Shown: positions 46,934 through 56,905, counted from the stretch's first letter. The stretch: DNA of 64,000 nt from Leptospira harrisiae (GCF_002811945.1 NZ_NPDX01000002.1:124001-188000), one strand, 5' to 3'. Notes: generated from the sequence alone by a model not told the origin. Numbers and translations: made by a program.

Positions 46934-46973
46934 AAAGATTAAAAATCTAAAAGTGAAATTCTAATCTTTCTAT
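46930..46973. terminator. Inverted repeat after acyltransferase gene
   Basis: The 12-bp perfect arms ATAGAAAGATTA (46930-46941) and its complement (46962-46973) are separated by 20 bases. It overlaps the acyltransferase stop codon and precedes the convergent pntA gene. The long loop makes it weaker than usual. Confidence 0.5.
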
Positions 46974-46985
46974 GCCAATCTTAAA

Positions 46986-47006
46986 TCTCGGAGTTATTCT
47001 CCGAGA
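46986..47006 (-). terminator. Hairpin at the end of pntA
   Basis: The 8-bp stem TCTCGGAG / CTCCGAGA has a 5-base loop and spans the pntA stop codon. There is no strong T-run after it on the minus strand, so it may stabilise mRNA or act with the inverted repeat at 46930-46973. Confidence 0.5.
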
Positions 47007-48121
47007 AGTGCAAGTGTGGGTTTGTGACGAATCAGTCCGTTTTCAGCAATCATACATGCATTGATGATTTCGTCTTCTAAGTTGATGTTGAACTGTTTTT
47101 CTTTGTTCACAAAAAGTTTTAGAAAGTTCACAATGTTCTTTGCATACATTTTACTTGCATCCATCGGTTGAGTGCTTTGAAGGTTGGAATTTCCAATGAC
47201 TGTAATTCCTTTATAAACGATTGTTTTATCGTTTTCGGTAACTTCGCAGTTACCACCGTTTACAGCTGCTAAGTCAACAATCACCGAACCTTGTCTCATT
47301 TTATCGACCATTTCTTTTGTGATGAGTAGAGGAGCTTTTCTTCCTGGAATGAGAGCTGTTGTAATGATGATGTCAGCTTTTTCTGCATACTTGGCAATGG
47401 CTTCTTTTTGACGGCGTTGGTAATCTTCCGATTGTTCAACCGCATAACCACCAGTATTCGAAGCATCGGCTGCTCCTTCTACTTCCACAAATTTTGCACC
47501 AAGTGACATACACTGTTCTTTTACTTCGGGTCTTGTATCAAATACATCTACGACTGCGCCTAACCGACGAGAAGTGGCAATGGCTTGAAGGCCTGCAACA
47601 CCTGCTCCGAGGATGAGTACTCTTGCTGGGGTGATCGTCCCTGCTGCAGTTGTCAACATTGGGAAAAATCGGCTGTAATTAGAAGCCGCAAGTAAAACTG
47701 CTTTGTAACCAGAAACAGTTGCTTGGCTACTGAGTACGTCCATAGACTGGGCACGAGTAATTCGTGGGATCGTATCCATAGAGAAAATTTTGAAAGATGC
47801 GTTTGCGATTTCTTTTACTTTTTTTGGAAAAGCAAGAGGAGATAGTGTAGCAATATAGATTTTATCTTTTCCAATTTTTTTGGCACTTGCTTCATCCAAT
47901 GCATGGATAGAAACAACAATGTCTGATCCTGATAGGATTGAATCTCTTGATTCTACTGTTGCTCCAACATCTTTAAAATCTTGATCGGAAAAAAATGCAT
48001 TATCCCCAGCGGTTGTTTCCACTGAAACAGTGAAACCTAACTTTTTAAGTGGGTCAACTACGTCTGGAGTGATTGCCACTCTGTTTTCATAAGATGGTTC
48101 TTTGATTACGCCTATTTTCAT
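46994..48121 (-). CDS. pntA: NAD(P) transhydrogenase subunit alpha (domain I)
   Basis: A 375-residue soluble NAD(H)-binding subunit of proton-translocating transhydrogenase. It has RVAITPDVVDPLKKLG, the mobile-loop region IPRITRAQSMDVLSSQATV, the nucleotide fold VLILGAGVAGLQAIATSRRLG and AVVDVFDTRPEVKEQ. Alanine dehydrogenase shares the fold, but the RAQSMDxLSSQ block is PntA-specific. The membrane subunits (PntAB, PntB) are not in this window. It lies 1 bp after the UDP-xylose synthase gene. Confidence 0.93.
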   Translation of the reverse strand: MKIGVIKEPSYENRVAITPDVVDPLKKLGFTVSVETTAGDNAFFSDQDFKDVGATVESRDSILSGSDIVVSIHALDEASAKKIGKDKIYIATLSPLAFPKKVKEIANASFKIFSMDTIPRITRAQSMDVLSSQATVSGYKAVLLAASNYSRFFPMLTTAAGTITPARVLILGAGVAGLQAIATSRRLGAVVDVFDTRPEVKEQCMSLGAKFVEVEGAADASNTGGYAVEQSEDYQRRQKEAIAKYAEKADIIITTALIPGRKAPLLITKEMVDKMRQGSVIVDLAAVNGGNCEVTENDKTIVYKGITVIGNSNLQSTQPMDASKMYAKNIVNFLKLFVNKEKQFNINLEDEIINACMIAENGLIRHKPTLALLGE

Positions 48122-48122
48122 T

Positions 48123-49055
48123 TTATACTCTTTTGCTAAAATATTCGATGGTTTTTTTTACGCCTTCCACTAACGGGACGGTCGTTGAATAATTCAATTT
48201 TTCTTTCGCCAAACTTAGGTTTGGTTTTCTTCTTGTAGGATCATCTTGTGGAAGAGGAAGGTAAATGATTTTGGATTTACTTCCTGTCTCTTTGATCACG
48301 AGTTCTGCCAATTCCTTTACGGTAAATTCGCCTTCGTTTCCTAAGTTGACTGGTCCAATAAAATTTTCCGTGTTCATCATTTTAATGATTCCACGAACTA
48401 AGTCATCCACATAACAAAAAGAACGGGTTTGGCTTCCATCACCATAAATGGTAATGTTCTCTCCACGTAATGCCTGTACGATAAAGTTACTTACCACACG
48501 ACCGTCATCAGGAATCATCCTTGGTCCATATGTATTAAAAATACGAATGACTCGAATGTCTACTCCATGTTGGCGGTGGTAATCGAAACACAAAGTTTCT
48601 GCCACACGTTTTCCTTCATCATAACAACTTCGGATCCCAATGGTATTTACATTTCCCCAATAGGATTCTGTTTGAGGGTGCTCAAGTGGATTTCCATAAA
48701 CTTCGGAAGTACTGGCTTGCAAAATCCGTGCTTTCACTCGTTTGGCAAGACCAAGCATATTCATCATACCTAAAACATTTGTTTTGATGGTTTTGATGGG
48801 ATTACTTTGGTAATGTACGGGCGAAGCTGGGCAAGCCATATTGTAGATCTCGTCTACTTCTAATTTGATGGGGTCCGTGATATCATGGCGGATCAGTTCA
48901 AAATTCGGATTAACCAAAAGGTGTGTCAGATTTTCCTTTCGTCCGGTATGGAAATTGTCCAACACGATGATCTGGTTTCCCTCATTTAGAAGTGTTTCTG
49001 CAAGATGGGAACCGATGAATCCGGCTCCACCTGTGATAAGGATTCTTTTTGCCAT
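48123..49055 (-). CDS. UDP-glucuronate decarboxylase (UDP-xylose synthase)
   Basis: A 310-residue extended SDR very close to UXS. It has [39 protein letters not shown], the Tyr-Lys in [35 protein letters not shown] and [12 protein letters not shown]. It makes UDP-xylose from UDP-glucuronate for surface glycans. It is co-directional with pntA, 1 bp apart, an arrangement that is not functionally obvious. Confidence 0.93.
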   Translation of the reverse strand: MAKRILITGGAGFIGSHLAETLLNEGNQIIVLDNFHTGRKENLTHLLVNPNFELIRHDITDPIKLEVDEIYNMACPASPVHYQSNPIKTIKTNVLGMMNMLGLAKRVKARILQASTSEVYGNPLEHPQTESYWGNVNTIGIRSCYDEGKRVAETLCFDYHRQHGVDIRVIRIFNTYGPRMIPDDGRVVSNFIVQALRGENITIYGDGSQTRSFCYVDDLVRGIIKMMNTENFIGPVNLGNEGEFTVKELAELVIKETGSKSKIIYLPLPQDDPTRRKPNLSLAKEKLNYSTTVPLVEGVKKTIEYFSKRV

Positions 49056-49112
49056 TGAGATTCTATATTTATGAAGTCTGTGTCCTCGGCAAATGAAAAT
49101 TTGCGAGAAGGC

Positions 49113-49994
49113 CTAGGGACTGTTGTCTTTGGGAGGGAAGTCTTGGAACAAATTGGGGGGCAAAACGATGCCACTTTCAGGATCGACACCCCTTTTTTCC
49201 AACCAGAGTTTTGCTTCTGGAGAAAGGTCGCCGGGGAACCTCTCAAATGTTTCTTCCATCGGTGGATAATCATGCGACTCTTCGTGGCTGAGAGAACTTC
49301 GGAGAGACATAAATATGATCCCGATGCTGAGAAGAGACCAAAGGGTGGCAATCATATATCCTAGCACCACAACTACTGTCGGAACTTCTTGATTTTGTAA
49401 GTCTTCGGGGCCAAGGCCAGCCATCCAAAATGCCAAAATTCCTGCATCAGTTTCCGTCAGTCTTTCTGCAAAATCAGAGAGGTCATATAAAGAATAGAGA
49501 GAAATACTGGTTCCTAAAAAAACTAAGGAAAGAATTGAAATTGTTTCGCCTAACATTCCTGTGACAAGAATTCCCACTCCCCAAAAAATTCCGGTAAGGT
49601 AAGCAAGTTCGCCTAATTTGGAATACAATACGCTAACGGAGATCAAAAACAATCCTAACAAAATCATTGTTTGGCGAGCATGTCGTCCTTGAAAACCAAG
49701 CCGTAATAAAAATGCTCCAACAAGGGAGGAACCAATGTATCCGGCAGAAACAACTAGAATGAAAGAACCGCGAAAAGAAGCAGGAACAGCTATTGTTTCC
49801 CCACCTTCATTTCCGTGGAGGGCAATTCCTTTGACAACTCCACCACTAAACAAAGCTGCCGTGGCATGACAAATTTCATGAATGAGTACGACAAATTCTT
49901 TGAGGTAAGATGTGAATTGGTGATCCCAAAACGCAACCAAACTCAAAATCAAAGAAAGAAAAATGACAAACTTAACTGGTTTTTCTGCCATCAT
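49113..49994 (-). CDS. M50-like membrane metalloprotease
   Basis: A 293-residue protein with six or more membrane segments. HEICH (about residues 39-43) in the second helix is the zinc motif of M50-type intramembrane proteases. A charged C-terminal tail (about 230-293) is cytoplasmic. The third zinc ligand (usually an Asp in a later helix) may be in the DLSDFAERLTETDAG segment. The family resembles the M50B-like group. It ends 57 bp upstream of the UDP-xylose synthase start, on the same strand. Confidence 0.82.
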   Translation of the reverse strand: MMAEKPVKFVIFLSLILSLVAFWDHQFTSYLKEFVVLIHEICHATAALFSGGVVKGIALHGNEGGETIAVPASFRGSFILVVSAGYIGSSLVGAFLLRLGFQGRHARQTMILLGLFLISVSVLYSKLGELAYLTGIFWGVGILVTGMLGETISILSLVFLGTSISLYSLYDLSDFAERLTETDAGILAFWMAGLGPEDLQNQEVPTVVVVLGYMIATLWSLLSIGIIFMSLRSSLSHEESHDYPPMEETFERFPGDLSPEAKLWLEKRGVDPESGIVLPPNLFQDFPPKDNSP

Positions 49995-50009
49995 CGATTT
50001 AAATATCGG

Positions 50010-52379
50010 CTAATTGGGTGTAAAAGAAAGACCAATAAATGTAATATCATCCGATTGTTCGCGGTTCCCACGAAAATTTGTCATCTTGGCATCTAATAGT
50101 GCCGGGATTTCCTTAACGGTTTTTTGCGCATTGAAATGTAAAAATTCGATTAACGTCTCTTCACCAAAAATTTCGTCTCTTTCACTGAATGCTTCCGTGA
50201 TTCCATCGGAATAAAGAAAAAGCTTAGTTCCGGGGATTAATTTGAGTTCTTGGGCGTGGTAATCGGTTTCTAAAATTCCAAGTACCCTTTGTGTTTTCGA
50301 ATGTAATTTGATTTGTCCATCGGCCCGCATTTCGATTAACGAAAGGTGACCGGCATTCACGTACTTAAAAATATTTTCTTTTGAATCAAAAATTCCACCG
50401 AGCAGAGTCATAAACTCATTTCCTTTATAACGTGCTCGAAAAAACGAATTGATCTCACGAAATAATCCTTCAAGGGAAGTACCATTTCTAAGTTGTTCTC
50501 TCACAATTCCTTTGATAGCACTGACTAAAAAACCAGTACCGAGTCCATGTCCAGCAACATCACCTAACAAAACGATCATTTTTGTTTGAGAAACAGGAAT
50601 GATATCTAAATAATCTCCAGAAATTCCAACCGCTGGTTTAGATATATATCCATAATCAATTCCCTTAACTTCACTTGGTAAAATGAGTCTGAGTGTATTG
50701 TCAACAATGGATGCCGTTTGGATGTCTCTAACGATTTTTCGTTTTTGAATTTCATCTTCTAACAAACTATAGTTTTCGAGTAACATTCCGGAAATTTTTA
50801 CAACTTCATTGATGAATTTAAGTTCTCCAATTGAAAAATATTTTTTATCTAACTTTTCTCCAATGAGAATCATTGCTTGGATGTTCTTTTTGTTAGAAGA
50901 AGAATCGTAAGCCGGAAATGCTAATTGAACATTTAAACCTTTTAGAAAGTTATACAAGGTTTCACGTAATCCAATTCCATATTCGAGATGGGAAGTGACA
51001 GTGACTCGATCTGTACTTTTGAAATAATTCCATATTTCTGATTGAGGAGAGATCCTTACGAAGTTGATGTTTTTTAAATCGGTACTTGCGAATTGGTCAC
51101 CAGGAATCAAAATAATTATATTAGAAATGTTAACAGTTTCTTTTACCGTTCGATTGATAGTGAGAATTGTTTTTCGCATGGAAAGTGGCGAAGACAAAAG
51201 CCCGGTGATTTTATTGATCCCTTCGCTGAGTTTTGGATTTTGTTCAAAAAACCAGTAATCAAATAATTCCTTCACCCTGAGTTTGAGTGGAATCAAATAA
51301 GCAGTAACCAAAAAAAGATAAATGAGGTTAAAAACCCAACGATCTTTTAGGTATCGAATGGGAAGAATATAATCTAAAATAAATATAGAGCCGATGTAAG
51401 TTCCTAAAATGATAGAAACTAGGATTAAAGTGACAATACTCGGAGTAAAAATGACCAATGAAGGGACAAAAGTATAGCGGTATGTCCCATAAAAAAAAGA
51501 GAGAATAAACAAGAGATATGTAATGATAAAAAATGATCTATGTACAAAAAACCAAGGATAACCATCAAAAAACAGAATACTGATTGGAAGAGCTACATAG
51601 AGAAAAATCGAAAACACCAAAACAATTCTTTTGACTAGAGCTTCTTCTTGCGGTTTTGATTTGATGATGTCGTAAACATTGGCAAAGATATTAATGGAGC
51701 CAAATAAAACTGTGATTGCATGTGCTACCAAAACTACTCTTTCAATTAGCAACGTATCATATTTTTCTTGTGATGCGATCATTGCCATAATAAAGGAAAT
51801 GAGTATTTGAGGCAAAAGCCATTTTGAGTTGATCTCTTTTCCTCGAAGTCTGTAGATCAAGTGGTATTGTAAAAAACTACCTAAATATAAGGTTAAAACA
51901 AATAAGAAAATTGAATTATTAAATGTTAAAACAAAAACATTAGAAAGAATCACGAGTCCAAAATTAAAGAAAAAACCAAAGATTAATGCATCTCTTGTGG
52001 AATAATAAAAATAAACTGCGATGGCTAAACTAAAAAATGCCAAAAATAAATCAGAAAAAAATACTCCAAGAACATCTGTTTTGCGAATGGTTTTTAGTTT
52101 GAATTCTTCTTCATAAATTTCACCTTTGTGGTCTTTGATATGTAACCGAAAGGTACTTATATTTGAGAAATCGGTGATTGATTCAAATTTTTCTAAATCT
52201 TCCTGGATCACCGAGTTTCCCCAGTGGGTATGGTTCTCATCACCAATATTTACAATGAGCCCTGATGGATAATGATAAAACGGCAATCGTTTTGTATTGT
52301 TTTGAAACCCTATAAAGGAAAATAGAAGAATCAAAAAAAACAAAAGAGAAGATAGTATGGTGATTGCAAGTTCTCTCAT
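50010..52379 (-). CDS. Membrane SpoIIE-type PP2C phosphatase with GAF-like domain
   Basis: A 789-residue protein. One N-terminal helix, an external about 80-residue domain, about nine more helices (to residue about 375), a GAF-like segment, then an active SpoIIE domain (about 560-787) with metal motifs SGDYLD, LGDVAGHG, YSDGITEA and SDDITFIG. It should dephosphorylate an STAS protein upon an external cue. Its start overlaps the stop of the preceding degenerate phosphatase-like gene by ATGA, and that one overlaps argJ, so all three are coupled. Confidence 0.92.
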   Translation of the reverse strand: MRELAITILSSLLFFLILLFSFIGFQNNTKRLPFYHYPSGLIVNIGDENHTHWGNSVIQEDLEKFESITDFSNISTFRLHIKDHKGEIYEEEFKLKTIRKTDVLGVFFSDLFLAFFSLAIAVYFYYSTRDALIFGFFFNFGLVILSNVFVLTFNNSIFLFVLTLYLGSFLQYHLIYRLRGKEINSKWLLPQILISFIMAMIASQEKYDTLLIERVVLVAHAITVLFGSINIFANVYDIIKSKPQEEALVKRIVLVFSIFLYVALPISILFFDGYPWFFVHRSFFIITYLLFILSFFYGTYRYTFVPSLVIFTPSIVTLILVSIILGTYIGSIFILDYILPIRYLKDRWVFNLIYLFLVTAYLIPLKLRVKELFDYWFFEQNPKLSEGINKITGLLSSPLSMRKTILTINRTVKETVNISNIIILIPGDQFASTDLKNINFVRISPQSEIWNYFKSTDRVTVTSHLEYGIGLRETLYNFLKGLNVQLAFPAYDSSSNKKNIQAMILIGEKLDKKYFSIGELKFINEVVKISGMLLENYSLLEDEIQKRKIVRDIQTASIVDNTLRLILPSEVKGIDYGYISKPAVGISGDYLDIIPVSQTKMIVLLGDVAGHGLGTGFLVSAIKGIVREQLRNGTSLEGLFREINSFFRARYKGNEFMTLLGGIFDSKENIFKYVNAGHLSLIEMRADGQIKLHSKTQRVLGILETDYHAQELKLIPGTKLFLYSDGITEAFSERDEIFGEETLIEFLHFNAQKTVKEIPALLDAKMTNFRGNREQSDDITFIGLSFTPN

Positions 52380-53644
52380 TTGATTTCAGGCTCTTCGAAA
52401 CTAAATTTGAGTACAGGTTCGCCGCGTTGTTGGATGATGATTGGGCCCTTATCCATATTGATCATATTTTTCCAACCCATACTGGCCACAACTTCTTCAG
52501 AATTTCTGGTAATTCGGAATTGTTTTCCTTCCTGAACTATATATAGTTCTGAATATCCAATTTTTCCTATAATCATTTCGTAATTTTCTTTCCAATCTAA
52601 CTTTTGAAAGGTGGATTGTATTAAGGTTTTTATATCAGAAAAACCTTTTAAGATACGAAGTCTTGACTGTGAATAAACAACGCCTAATATATATGAAAGT
52701 ATAATACCAATGTGTTGGTAGGATTTTCCTGTATTAAGGATCACAAAAAACCAACTTCCATCTTCTACTTGAAAAAACTCGATTAGATTTCTGTTGGTTC
52801 TTTTGAACGCAGTAATTTTCCAACCCATCAATTGTGGAATGGTTCCTGTTTCTAAAAGGTTTTGTACGCGCACCGCATATGCAGCTTCCTTTTGGTATTT
52901 TTTGTTCTCTGAAATATGATAGGAAAGGATATGATTGTGAATGGTTAATGCCGATTGTCCAGCTAGCAGGGACAAACTATGGGTTGCATCTGCATTTGGA
53001 ATGTTTGAAACGGCTATGAATCCAAATAATTTTTCCCTAAATATAAATGGGTAAATGTAATTCGCATGTAGTTCCATAAAGTCATTGTTTATATTTTCGT
53101 GCGAAAAGGTTTCGGCAACCGAAGCCCCATTTCTTTTGCTGAGTAAAAAGGATTGGAAACTAGTTTTGACTATAATGTCTTTTGTTGGACTTAATTTTTT
53201 TTGACGGCCCCGAAAGTACGAGTGGAACGCAAAGGTTCCATTTTGTGTGAGAACAGCCATAGTTCCAGAATGACTTCCCGTGATTTTTACCATATCGGGA
53301 AAAACGTTTTTGATGAGTGCATCAAAGTTAAACCGTTTGATTGCCTGTCGGTAGGATTCAGCGTCTTCTGTTAAATACTCTGATAAAAATCGGGTGCGAA
53401 TGTAACGAGTGAGTCTTTCAATAATAGGAAGATATAAGATAAGTGCAAATGCACTTGTTAATAGTAATGCCAGTTCCAAATGATAAGACATTTGATCAGG
53501 AATTTGTGATAAAATTAGAAAATACGAAACATAAACTAAAAAAATAAACAAAGTGCGTGTAAAGATATTTGTAACCGAAAGTTTTAATTGATAACTCGAC
53601 GGTAAAAAATATTTGAAAGCACTTTTGAACTTATTAAAATTCAT
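52376..53644 (-). CDS. GAF plus degenerate PP2C-like membrane protein
   Basis: A 422-residue protein with two N-terminal helices, a coiled linker and a GAF-like domain (about 115-240; IYPFIFREKLFGFIAVSN). The rest (about 265-410) follows the layout of a SpoIIE PP2C domain: MGWKITAFKRTNRNLIEFF then WFFVILNTGKSYQHIGIIL. Where an active enzyme has GD(Y/F)xD and GDVSGHG, this has NLIEF and LNTGKSY, so both metal Asp sites are lost. It looks like a pseudophosphatase partnering the active enzyme encoded next, with ATGA overlaps on both sides. Confidence 0.65.
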   Translation of the reverse strand: MNFNKFKSAFKYFLPSSYQLKLSVTNIFTRTLFIFLVYVSYFLILSQIPDQMSYHLELALLLTSAFALILYLPIIERLTRYIRTRFLSEYLTEDAESYRQAIKRFNFDALIKNVFPDMVKITGSHSGTMAVLTQNGTFAFHSYFRGRQKKLSPTKDIIVKTSFQSFLLSKRNGASVAETFSHENINNDFMELHANYIYPFIFREKLFGFIAVSNIPNADATHSLSLLAGQSALTIHNHILSYHISENKKYQKEAAYAVRVQNLLETGTIPQLMGWKITAFKRTNRNLIEFFQVEDGSWFFVILNTGKSYQHIGIILSYILGVVYSQSRLRILKGFSDIKTLIQSTFQKLDWKENYEMIIGKIGYSELYIVQEGKQFRITRNSEEVVASMGWKNMINMDKGPIIIQQRGEPVLKFSFEEPEIK

Positions 53645-54795
53645 GTTGTGTAGTAAGCATTTTCCTGGATATAACCTTCGGTAAAATCACAACTCCAAAA
53701 AGTTTTTTGAAAGGATCCCGTATTTAAAATTACGGAGATATGAATTTCTTCATTTGATTTTAGATAGTCAGCTAACTTTGACTTGGTGTCTGTGTCTGCT
53801 CCTTTCACTGAAATTCCGCCCAGTTGGATTTCTAAAGAATCGTATGGAATTGGTTCATCGAATACTTTTCCGATTGCCATTACGAACCTTCCCCAATTAG
53901 GATCTCCCCCGTAAATTGCTGTTTTTACAAGTGGAGAATTGAGGATAGACTTCCCAATTTTTGTCACTTGTCCATCATCTCTTCCATGGGAAACAGTTAG
54001 TTCAATGAGTTTGGAAGCACCTTCTCCATCGCGGGCAATCATTTTGGAAAGATCAGTTGCAATTTCTTTTAAGTGTGATTCAAACACATCATCAGGAATC
54101 GATCCAAGTACACCAGAGCACATAAGAACTACCGTATCACTTGTGGAAGTATCAGAATCGATGGTAACACAATTATAGGTTACATCAACTACTCGTTTCA
54201 AAATTCCTTGGAGGTCACCAGATTCAGGAAGATAATCGCAAAGAATGTATGACAACATGGTAGCCATGTTCGGTTCGATCATGCCTGCCCCTTTGGCAAT
54301 TCCAAACATCACTCCTTCACCAGCTTGGTTTGTGATCGTGCGATAGGAGATTTTTTTACGAGTGTCGGTTGTCATAATGGCTTCCGCCACTTCATCTAAA
54401 TTTCCTGGTTTTAAATCTGCCTTTGCCGTAGAACAAGCATTAAGTATTTTTTCAATAGGAAGCGGAACTCCAATCACTCCTGTTGAGGAAGGGAGAATGT
54501 CCTTTGGTGGTATATTTAAAGATTTGCCAAGTTCCGTACAAATTTGGTAGGAATTTTGGATTCCTTGTTCACCTGTAGCAACGTTGGAGTTTTTAGAATT
54601 GATGACTATGGCTTGCAAATACCCATCTTTGATATGGTCACGGCCAACATAAATGGGTGCACCAGGAAAATTATTCCGTGTGAACACAGCCGCCGCCTGA
54701 CATCGATTTTCTGAATAAATGACTGCAAAATCTAAACTTGTGTCTTTGATCCCTATGTTTTTGCCGAAGGAATAAAATCCCAATGGAAACTTCAT
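53641..54795 (-). CDS. argJ: Bifunctional glutamate N-acetyltransferase/amino-acid acetyltransferase
   Basis: A 384-residue ArgJ of the arginine pathway. The autocleavage nucleophile is T179 in PNMATMLSYI, preceded by GVMFGIAKGAGMI. TLSxSD-like TIDSDTSTSDTVVLM follows, and the C-terminus is NPNWGR-like (GGDPNWGRFVMAIGK). It is translationally coupled (ATGA) to a pseudophosphatase-like membrane gene, a strange neighbour for an arginine enzyme. Confidence 0.95.
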   Translation of the reverse strand: MKFPLGFYSFGKNIGIKDTSLDFAVIYSENRCQAAAVFTRNNFPGAPIYVGRDHIKDGYLQAIVINSKNSNVATGEQGIQNSYQICTELGKSLNIPPKDILPSSTGVIGVPLPIEKILNACSTAKADLKPGNLDEVAEAIMTTDTRKKISYRTITNQAGEGVMFGIAKGAGMIEPNMATMLSYILCDYLPESGDLQGILKRVVDVTYNCVTIDSDTSTSDTVVLMCSGVLGSIPDDVFESHLKEIATDLSKMIARDGEGASKLIELTVSHGRDDGQVTKIGKSILNSPLVKTAIYGGDPNWGRFVMAIGKVFDEPIPYDSLEIQLGGISVKGADTDTKSKLADYLKSNEEIHISVILNTGSFQKTFWSCDFTEGYIQENAYYTT

Positions 54796-54846
54796 AAATA
54801 CCTACCGGATACCAATATTCTATCCAGTGATTTCTCTTACGAGAAT

Positions 54847-56211
54847 CTATTTTTTGGGGAATTCAAAGGTGAAAATAGAACCACCCTTGGGATTGGGAGT
54901 TACAGAAACTTCTCCGGAATGGAGCCTAGCTATGTGTTTGACAATAGATAGTCCAAGGCCTGTTCCACCTTCTTTTCTGGAACGGTTGGTATCCACACGG
55001 AAAAAACGTTCGAAGATTCTTTCGGCGTCTTCTGCCGAAATACCAATTCCCTGGTCCACCACTTGGATTTGATTTTTATCAACTGTTGAAGAAGACCTTA
55101 CAACGACATTGGAACCTTCCGGACTATACGCAGAGGCATTGGATATCAAATTCACCAAAAGATCTTCAAGTAGGAGACGGTCTGCTTTTACTCGAAAATC
55201 GGAAGGAATGTCTAAAACTAAATTTTGTTTTTTCTGGGAGTAAATGACACCTAAGGATTCTGATACATTTTTTACTAAATCAAAAAGTGAAAACTCAGTG
55301 AGATTTAGAACGGTTTTATGATTTTCCAACCGAGAAACAGTCAACATATCTTCTACAATTCGAATGAGCCTGTCTGTATTTCTGAGTATGGCATCTAAAA
55401 ATTTTCGTTCGTTTGAATCTTGTGGAAGTTTTAATTTATATTCCAAAGTTTCTGCATAACCTTTAATCGATGTTATGGGGGTTTTTAATTCGTGTGAAGC
55501 ATTTTGAAAAAATTGTTCTCTAATGAGTTGGTTTTGCCTATCTTCAGTAATGTCAGACAAAACTCCTATATACAATTGGATCATAGAATCCGATTTGATT
55601 GGATAAATTCGAGCTGTATAAAAATGAAGTCCATCTTGGAACTCTGTTTTACCTTCTACACCATGATGAATTTTATCCTTAATGAAACTAAGGAGTTCTT
55701 TATTTTTGATGGCAGGAACATAGTCTTTGAATTGGGAATTTTTCTGGATTAAGGTGTCAGAAATATTACGATTTAAAAATAAAAATTTTTCATTTCGATC
55801 AATCGCAAATACACCTTCCTTTAAATTTTGTAATAAATAATTAAATTTTTCTTTTTCAACTGTCAGGTCCAAAAATTGCACTTTGAGTCGTCTTGCCATT
55901 TCATTGATAGAAGAAGTTAAAGTTGCAAGTTCTCGAATGTCAGGTGAAGAAAGTTCAACACCAAAATCTCCCGCATTGATTTCCTTTGTTTTTTTCTCGA
56001 CAGTTGCCAGCGGATCTGTGATTCGCATCGCAATGTTAGTCGAAATATAGAAAGTACCAAAAATAGATATTAAAACAAAACCAAAAAGGATGAGCGGGCG
56101 AACTGCGGGTACAACTAGATCGTAGATATAAAACACACCCAAGGCTAGGGTCAGTAAAACAAGTAAAAGACCCCAGTTGAGTAACAGTAATGTAGAAAAA
56201 AAACTACGCAT
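54847..56211 (-). CDS. PhoR-like sensor histidine kinase
   Basis: A 454-residue kinase with two N-terminal helices (about 5-30 and 37-58) separated by only a few residues, so it has almost no external sensor. Then HAMP (about 62-115), PAS (about 125-225), HisKA with H240 in NASHELKTPITSI, and HATPase_c with NLISNASAYSPEG, VVDQGIGISAED and GGTGLGLSIVKH. The order is that of PhoR. The start overlaps the PhoB-like gene stop by 8 bp. Confidence 0.93.
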   Translation of the reverse strand: MRSFFSTLLLLNWGLLLVLLTLALGVFYIYDLVVPAVRPLILFGFVLISIFGTFYISTNIAMRITDPLATVEKKTKEINAGDFGVELSSPDIRELATLTSSINEMARRLKVQFLDLTVEKEKFNYLLQNLKEGVFAIDRNEKFLFLNRNISDTLIQKNSQFKDYVPAIKNKELLSFIKDKIHHGVEGKTEFQDGLHFYTARIYPIKSDSMIQLYIGVLSDITEDRQNQLIREQFFQNASHELKTPITSIKGYAETLEYKLKLPQDSNERKFLDAILRNTDRLIRIVEDMLTVSRLENHKTVLNLTEFSLFDLVKNVSESLGVIYSQKKQNLVLDIPSDFRVKADRLLLEDLLVNLISNASAYSPEGSNVVVRSSSTVDKNQIQVVDQGIGISAEDAERIFERFFRVDTNRSRKEGGTGLGLSIVKHIARLHSGEVSVTPNPKGGSIFTFEFPKK

Positions 56212-56878
56212 CTCGGAATCGGTAACCGACCCCGCGAATGGTTTCTAATCTTTCTTTTTCGGAAAGCAATTTGTCACGTAAACGTTTGATATTCACATCA
56301 ACAGTTCTGTCCGTTACAAAAACATCTTTTCCCCAAATTCGATCCAGAAGTTTGTCCCTAGAAAAAGCAACTCCAGGATTTCCTGCGAATAGTTGTAAAA
56401 GTTTGAATTCGATTAAAGTAAGATCAATTTCAGTGCCTTCCACAAATACTTTGTGTGCAGTTGGATTGATTTGGATTTTTCCTGTGGAAATGGTTCCTTG
56501 AACTTCTTGGCCAGGTTCCGTAGTCCTTCGAGTAACGGTTCTTACTCGAGCAACAAGTTCGCGAATGTTAAATGGTTTACGAATGTAATCGTCTGCACCA
56601 AGCTCAAGGCCAAGAACTACATCTGTTTCTCCAGTTTTTGCTGTTACCATTAAAATAGGAATATGAGGGTATTTTTCTTTGATCCGTTTGCAAAGATCCA
56701 TCCCACCAATTCCTGGTAACATCAAATCTAAGATGATTCCGTCGGGTAAGTTTTTTTCTAAACGTGGGAGGACTTCCATCCCATTATGACAAACTTCAGT
56801 CTGAAATCCTTCTTCCTCTAAATGGAATTGGATGAGTCCTGCAATGTCTTCTTCGTCATCTACAATTAGTATTTTCAT
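56204..56878 (-). CDS. PhoB/OmpR-family response regulator
   Basis: A 224-residue regulator. The receiver has VDDEEDIAG, the phospho-acceptor D51 in ILDLMLPG, and K in IRKPF; the C-terminal winged helix has LTLIEFKLLQLFAGNPGVAFSR, VFVTDRTVDVNIKRLRDKL and RGVGYRF. It is first in an operon with the PhoR-like kinase. Three 11-bp direct repeats at 56906-56938, 28-60 bp before its start, look like binding sites for a PhoB-family dimer, perhaps itself. Confidence 0.95.
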   Translation of the reverse strand: MKILIVDDEEDIAGLIQFHLEEEGFQTEVCHNGMEVLPRLEKNLPDGIILDLMLPGIGGMDLCKRIKEKYPHIPILMVTAKTGETDVVLGLELGADDYIRKPFNIRELVARVRTVTRRTTEPGQEVQGTISTGKIQINPTAHKVFVEGTEIDLTLIEFKLLQLFAGNPGVAFSRDKLLDRIWGKDVFVTDRTVDVNIKRLRDKLLSEKERLETIRGVGYRFRDA

Positions 56879-56905
56879 GAATTAATCCAAAAGTAACAGG
56901 GATTC

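Noticed and set aside
46994..48121. Alanine dehydrogenase as the product
   Set aside because: The RAQSMDxLSSQ block and FDTRPEVKEQ match transhydrogenase alpha, not alanine dehydrogenase.
49071..49364. Plus-strand frame of 97 codons over the M50-like gene end
   Set aside because: Lies opposite the coding tail of the protease; no family signal.
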